Part shown: piece after piece, positions 23,601 to 25,161 of the stretch
How the letters are laid out: every line of letters starts with the position of its first letter
Numbering within the stretch: position 1 is the stretch's first letter
Notes under the pieces: generated by a model
The model's database searches: none
Seen by the model: the letters and a program-made list of their open reading frames with translations, nothing else
What the model was told of the DNA's origin: nothing
NCBI GenBank assembly: GCA_964553925.1
Contig: CAZKNR010000195.1
Span: forward strand, 1 to 25,161
Reading direction: 5' to 3'
Length of the DNA stretch: 25,161 nucleotides
Origin: DAISKN01 sp964553925
GTDB taxonomy: Bacteria; Acidobacteriota; Vicinamibacteria; Marinacidobacterales; SMYC01
Translations under genes and position numbers: made by a program

Positions 23601-23913
23601 TGATCCAGAGGTTGTTCTGTCCAGCGCGGTCGGATACGAAGGCGATGGATCGGCCGTCGGGAGAGTAGCGGGGATGAAAGTTCAGCGCGACTCCGCTGTC
23701 GGCGGTGAGACATTCCGCGGCGCCTCCGGAAACGGGGACGCGGTAGACGTGCGCCAGGAGATCGAAGACCAAAAAGAGGCCGTCGGGAGAGACGTCGACG
23801 GACATGAACGTCCCTTCGTCCGTCTCGAAGTCGATCTCGTAGCTGTTCCCTCGGGCCTGGGTAACGTCCCAGGTGGAAGCGGCGACGGCGCCGGCCAAAA
23901 GCCACTGCATCAT
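20656..23913 (-). CDS. Secreted TolB/PD40 propeller - amidohydrolase fusion
   Basis: 1085 aa from ATG 23913, which has GGGAGG 8 nt upstream and overlaps the SnoaL-like gene by ATGA. The start MMQWLLAGAVAAS looks like a signal peptide, so the protein probably acts outside the cytoplasmic membrane. Residues about 30-700 form two PD40/TolB-type propeller regions with many SPDG blades (FHPRYSPDGRSIAFVSD, FSPDGKWVAFTSW). Residues about 745-1060 are an amidohydrolase: H727-A-H729 metal motif in MHAHHH, Lys823 in SIKSYQ as the possible carboxylated lysine, His870, His969, and the closing LGSIVPGKIGDLVVLEKNPL. This architecture is frequent in Acidobacteriota and Bacteroidetes and is linked to peptide or D-amino-acid/amide hydrolysis; the real substrate is unknown. 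All metal ligands appear present. Confidence 0.9.
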   Translation of the reverse strand: MMQWLLAGAVAASTWDVTQARGNSYEIDFETDEGTFMSVDVSPDGLFLVFDLLAHVYRVPVSGGAAECLTADSGVALNFHPRYSPDGRSIAFVSDRAGQNNLWIMDSDGSNPRPVFQDLMTRVVEPVWTPDGEYVVVSRQTLGQPRTAGIWMYHRDGGEGIELVGKDVRRAGGPSLSPDGRYLYYHYSTASGGEEVDLIRGGFQLNRLDRETGETIEVTAGVVQQQYQGSSGGAVAPEASPDGRFLAFARRIPGGTLSYKGHRFGPRNALWFRDLRTGGERILLDPIEMDAAEGMKTLRVLPGYAFSRDGKEIFLSRGGRLERLDVATGATTRIPFTARVRRPVSEMAYGKISVKSQTFPVRFTRWPAVSPDGRMLAFVAAGKIWIQDLPAGMPRRLTADSFASFELSPAFSPDGKWVAFTSWDDTAGDLWRIFPSGGFPEKLSREPGEYLHPAWSPDGTQIVLARGSGATQRGRSWSNNLWYDLVRIPATGGEAELIVKTKRPFNEGRPLMPRRQIVAPSFGPEGRVFYPEQSGIKKDGETLEQTALLSVKLDGSDKRVHMTFPYADESVPSPDGKWVAFSEGDNVYLTPLPFAGAGKEPPHIDRKKPKLPVTQLSFEGGLFPRWRNATVLDFGSGNRHFAYDVGSKTTSTTEISLELPRVRARGTIALTGARIVTLDSRRVIERGTVVVEDGWIRCAGADCSTASVDRVVEVDGKTIIPGLIDMHAHHHRDHTGVLPRHNWESAVYLAYGVTTTLDNSMWSQNVFTAAELIEAGEMAGPRTFSTGDPLYSGDGPRQNEISSYEVAEQNVSRLASWGAPSIKSYQQPRRDQRQWIADAARKRGLKVTGEGGDLEYNLSLMMDGQTGWEHPLSYTPIYSDVAKFFGRANAVYSATFVVGGPAAWNEEYFWQESEIWKDPKQQRFLPWRMLVPHTRRRPQRPLTDYSYPLIAQGLADIIAEGGHGAIGSHGQHHGLGSHWEVWMAASALGPMGALEVASLGGAHFLGLSDELGSIVPGKIGDLVVLEKNPLDDIRNTKDIVYVMKDGVLYDGATLDEVWPQAKPYGAYPWLLEGIYETDDRPIKEE

Positions 23914-24326
23914 GTGTTCGTCCTCCCTGCGCAATAGCGCTTCATCATTTCGTAGACGGGTTTGTTGTCGGCGTAGACTTGCCAGCTCTCGATGAGATTC
24001 TCTCCCACCTCGGCGAGCCATGCGGCGGGAATCTCCCATCGGTTCTCCTCGCGGAGGGCGCCCTCGGGAGCGAACGTGCCCCGGGCGGCCCCGAACATCG
24101 CGACCCGCCGTCCCCGGACCAGGATCTCCCCGATCTCGATGCGGTAATCGGGCATCCAGCCGAAGTAGGCCCGCCATGCGGCGAGGACGGGCTCGCGGCC
24201 TTCGACCGAGGTTCCCAGCGAGTCGGTGAGGCGGTGATCGACGTCGAGAAGCCGCTTCATCTGGTCGAGGTCCTGGTCGTTGATAGCCTCGATGAAAAGA
24301 CCCGCGATCTCCTTGGATGTGCTCAT
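23910..24326 (-). CDS. SnoaL-like (NTF2 superfamily) protein
   Basis: 138 aa. The N-terminal helix (SKEIAGLFIEAINDQDLDQM), LLDVDHRLTDSLG, EGREPVLAAWRAYFGWMPD and the C-terminal beta strands (VRGRRVAMFGAARGTF, ENRWEIPAAWLAEVGENLIE) follow the ketosteroid isomerase/SnoaL cone fold. Members are small pocket proteins that act as isomerases, hydratases or carriers, often with unknown substrate. It is the first gene of the minus-strand operon and ends in an ATGA overlap with the amidohydrolase gene. The intergenic gap to the divergent pseudo-receiver gene is 66 nt. No signal peptide. No ribosome site of note. Confidence 0.8.
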   Translation of the reverse strand: MSTSKEIAGLFIEAINDQDLDQMKRLLDVDHRLTDSLGTSVEGREPVLAAWRAYFGWMPDYRIEIGEILVRGRRVAMFGAARGTFAPEGALREENRWEIPAAWLAEVGENLIESWQVYADNKPVYEMMKRYCAGRTNT

Positions 24327-24377
24327 TTTCCGCTGCTGAAATGCCTGCCCGGGTCTGCTATCCTATTCCCAGTTCCA

Positions 24378-24383
24378 TAAAAT
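24378..24383 (+). promoter_or_regulatory. Possible -10 element of the pseudo-receiver gene
   Basis: TAAAAT 9 nt before ATG 24393. No good -35 hexamer and no ribosome site are seen. Confidence 0.3.
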
Positions 24384-24392
24384 CTCACTTCC

Positions 24393-25161
24393 ATGCGAGC
24401 GGTGTCCGACCGAACAGCTCTGGTCATCGACGAGGACGCGGCGTTCCGCGAGCGTCTGACTGCGCTTCTGTCTGGATTCGGCGTCCGGGTGGAAACGGCC
24501 CAGGGAGCGGACCAGATTCTGGAGTCCCTCGGAAGACGGGTTCCCGAGGCGGTCTTCCTCGCTGTGGACCTTCCGAAGAAGGAAGGCTACGGTCTTTTCA
24601 GCAAGATCAAGAAAGCGCGACGCCGCGTCCCGGTGGCGCTCGTGACCTCCACCATCTCCGCCGCCGATCTGAAGCTCCACGAGAAGCTCAAGGTCCACGC
24701 CGAGCTCTACCTGGACAAGAATTCGATTACCGACGACGAGCTCCGCGACGCGATCGAAAAGCACCTCGGAATCTCCCCGGCGGAGCCAGACCCCGAACGG
24801 CCGCCAGAGGAATCCGCCTCGAAGGAAGAGCAAAGTCACGCTCAAACGGAGGAGGAGGACGTCGCGCCCGTTGGGCCAATTGGGCCCGTTGGTGAAGAAC
24901 CGAAGGCGGCCAAGAGCACAATCGAGCCATGGCTCGCCGAGCTCCTCGACCCCGAGACCACCGCCATCCTTGCGGACCTCGACGAGGAGTCGTCGCTCGC
25001 ACGCGCTCCGAAAGCTCCGTCGGTCTCGGGGGAGGTCTCCGCGGAAAGGGTCAGCGAGCTGGAGGAAGAGCTCGAGAGCCTTCGACAGGACCTGGATCAC
25101 GCGCGTAGGGACGCAAGGAGCTCTCCCTTCTCCAGCGAGTTCCTGGTCCTTCGCGAGGAAG
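24393..25161 (+). CDS. FrzS/AglZ-like pseudo-receiver protein with coiled coil (partial, runs off right edge)
   Basis: 256 codons visible from ATG 24393, no stop before the edge. Residues 7-127 are a receiver domain: acidic pair Asp13/Glu14, FLAVDLPKKEGY (55-66), the LVTST position at 83-87, and Lys109 in YLDKN. The residue four before Pro61, normally the phosphorylated Asp, is Ala57. Motifs LKLHEKLKVHAELYLDK also follow FrzS, whose receiver domain has an alanine in the same place. A charged linker (about 128-215, rich in Pro, Glu and Gly) leads to SAERVSELEEELESLRQDL, the beginning of a coiled coil, and SSEFLVLREE, like the LRE-type start in AglZ. FrzS and AglZ control motility polarity in myxobacteria. 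The homology is by eye and the long C-terminal part is not in the window. Confidence 0.8.
   Translation, partial: MRAVSDRTALVIDEDAAFRERLTALLSGFGVRVETAQGADQILESLGRRVPEAVFLAVDLPKKEGYGLFSKIKKARRRVPVALVTSTISAADLKLHEKLKVHAELYLDKNSITDDELRDAIEKHLGISPAEPDPERPPEESASKEEQSHAQTEEEDVAPVGPIGPVGEEPKAAKSTIEPWLAELLDPETTAILADLDEESSLARAPKAPSVSGEVSAERVSELEEELESLRQDLDHARRDARSSPFSSEFLVLREE

Overview
High-GC bacterial DNA with dense coding. The mix of families points to an uncultured Acidobacteriota-like lineage, with Myxococcota as the main alternative. It includes two Hanks-type Ser/Thr kinases fused to beta-propellers, a TolB/PD40-amidohydrolase fusion, pilin-like genes and a FrzS/AglZ-like pseudo-receiver. This assignment is inferred from gene content only. 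No rRNA, tRNA or CRISPR array was seen.

Left part, minus strand (1-4393): a signal-peptide TPR protein, a PilW-like prepilin fused to a C-terminal beta-propeller, a PilX-like membrane-anchored protein overlapping it, and an NfeD-like membrane protein that runs off the left edge. The first three look like one transcription unit for a surface filament or its priming tip.

Plus strand (4498-7747): a Dpp/Opp-type peptide transporter with a binding lipoprotein and two permeases but no ATPase genes, closed by an intrinsic terminator. Next comes a small insert-like segment (7748-8469) holding a conserved 78-aa protein, an antitoxin-like gene and a BrnT toxin that has lost its N-terminus. It is bracketed by two copies of the 3' end of the second permease gene. 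The copies differ at 10 of 90 bases but at only one amino acid.

8610-12562: a kinase/PD40-propeller gene interrupted by a frameshift in a G run (the two ORFs meet at TGATG), a strong terminator, then an HNH endonuclease gene. Convergent to it is a 1490-aa kinase / STAND-type ATPase / WD40 protein (12619-17091, minus) with a recognisable promoter.

17219-19508, plus: a DUF5674 gene, a coupled small gene, an aspartoacylase-family hydrolase, and a CopG-Doc toxin-antitoxin pair with a palindromic operator directly in front of the antitoxin.

19492-24326, minus: a tightly packed four-gene operon of SnoaL-like protein, secreted TolB-amidohydrolase, macro-domain protein and alpha/beta hydrolase. Divergent from it, the window ends inside a FrzS/AglZ-like gene whose receiver domain lacks the phospho-acceptor aspartate.
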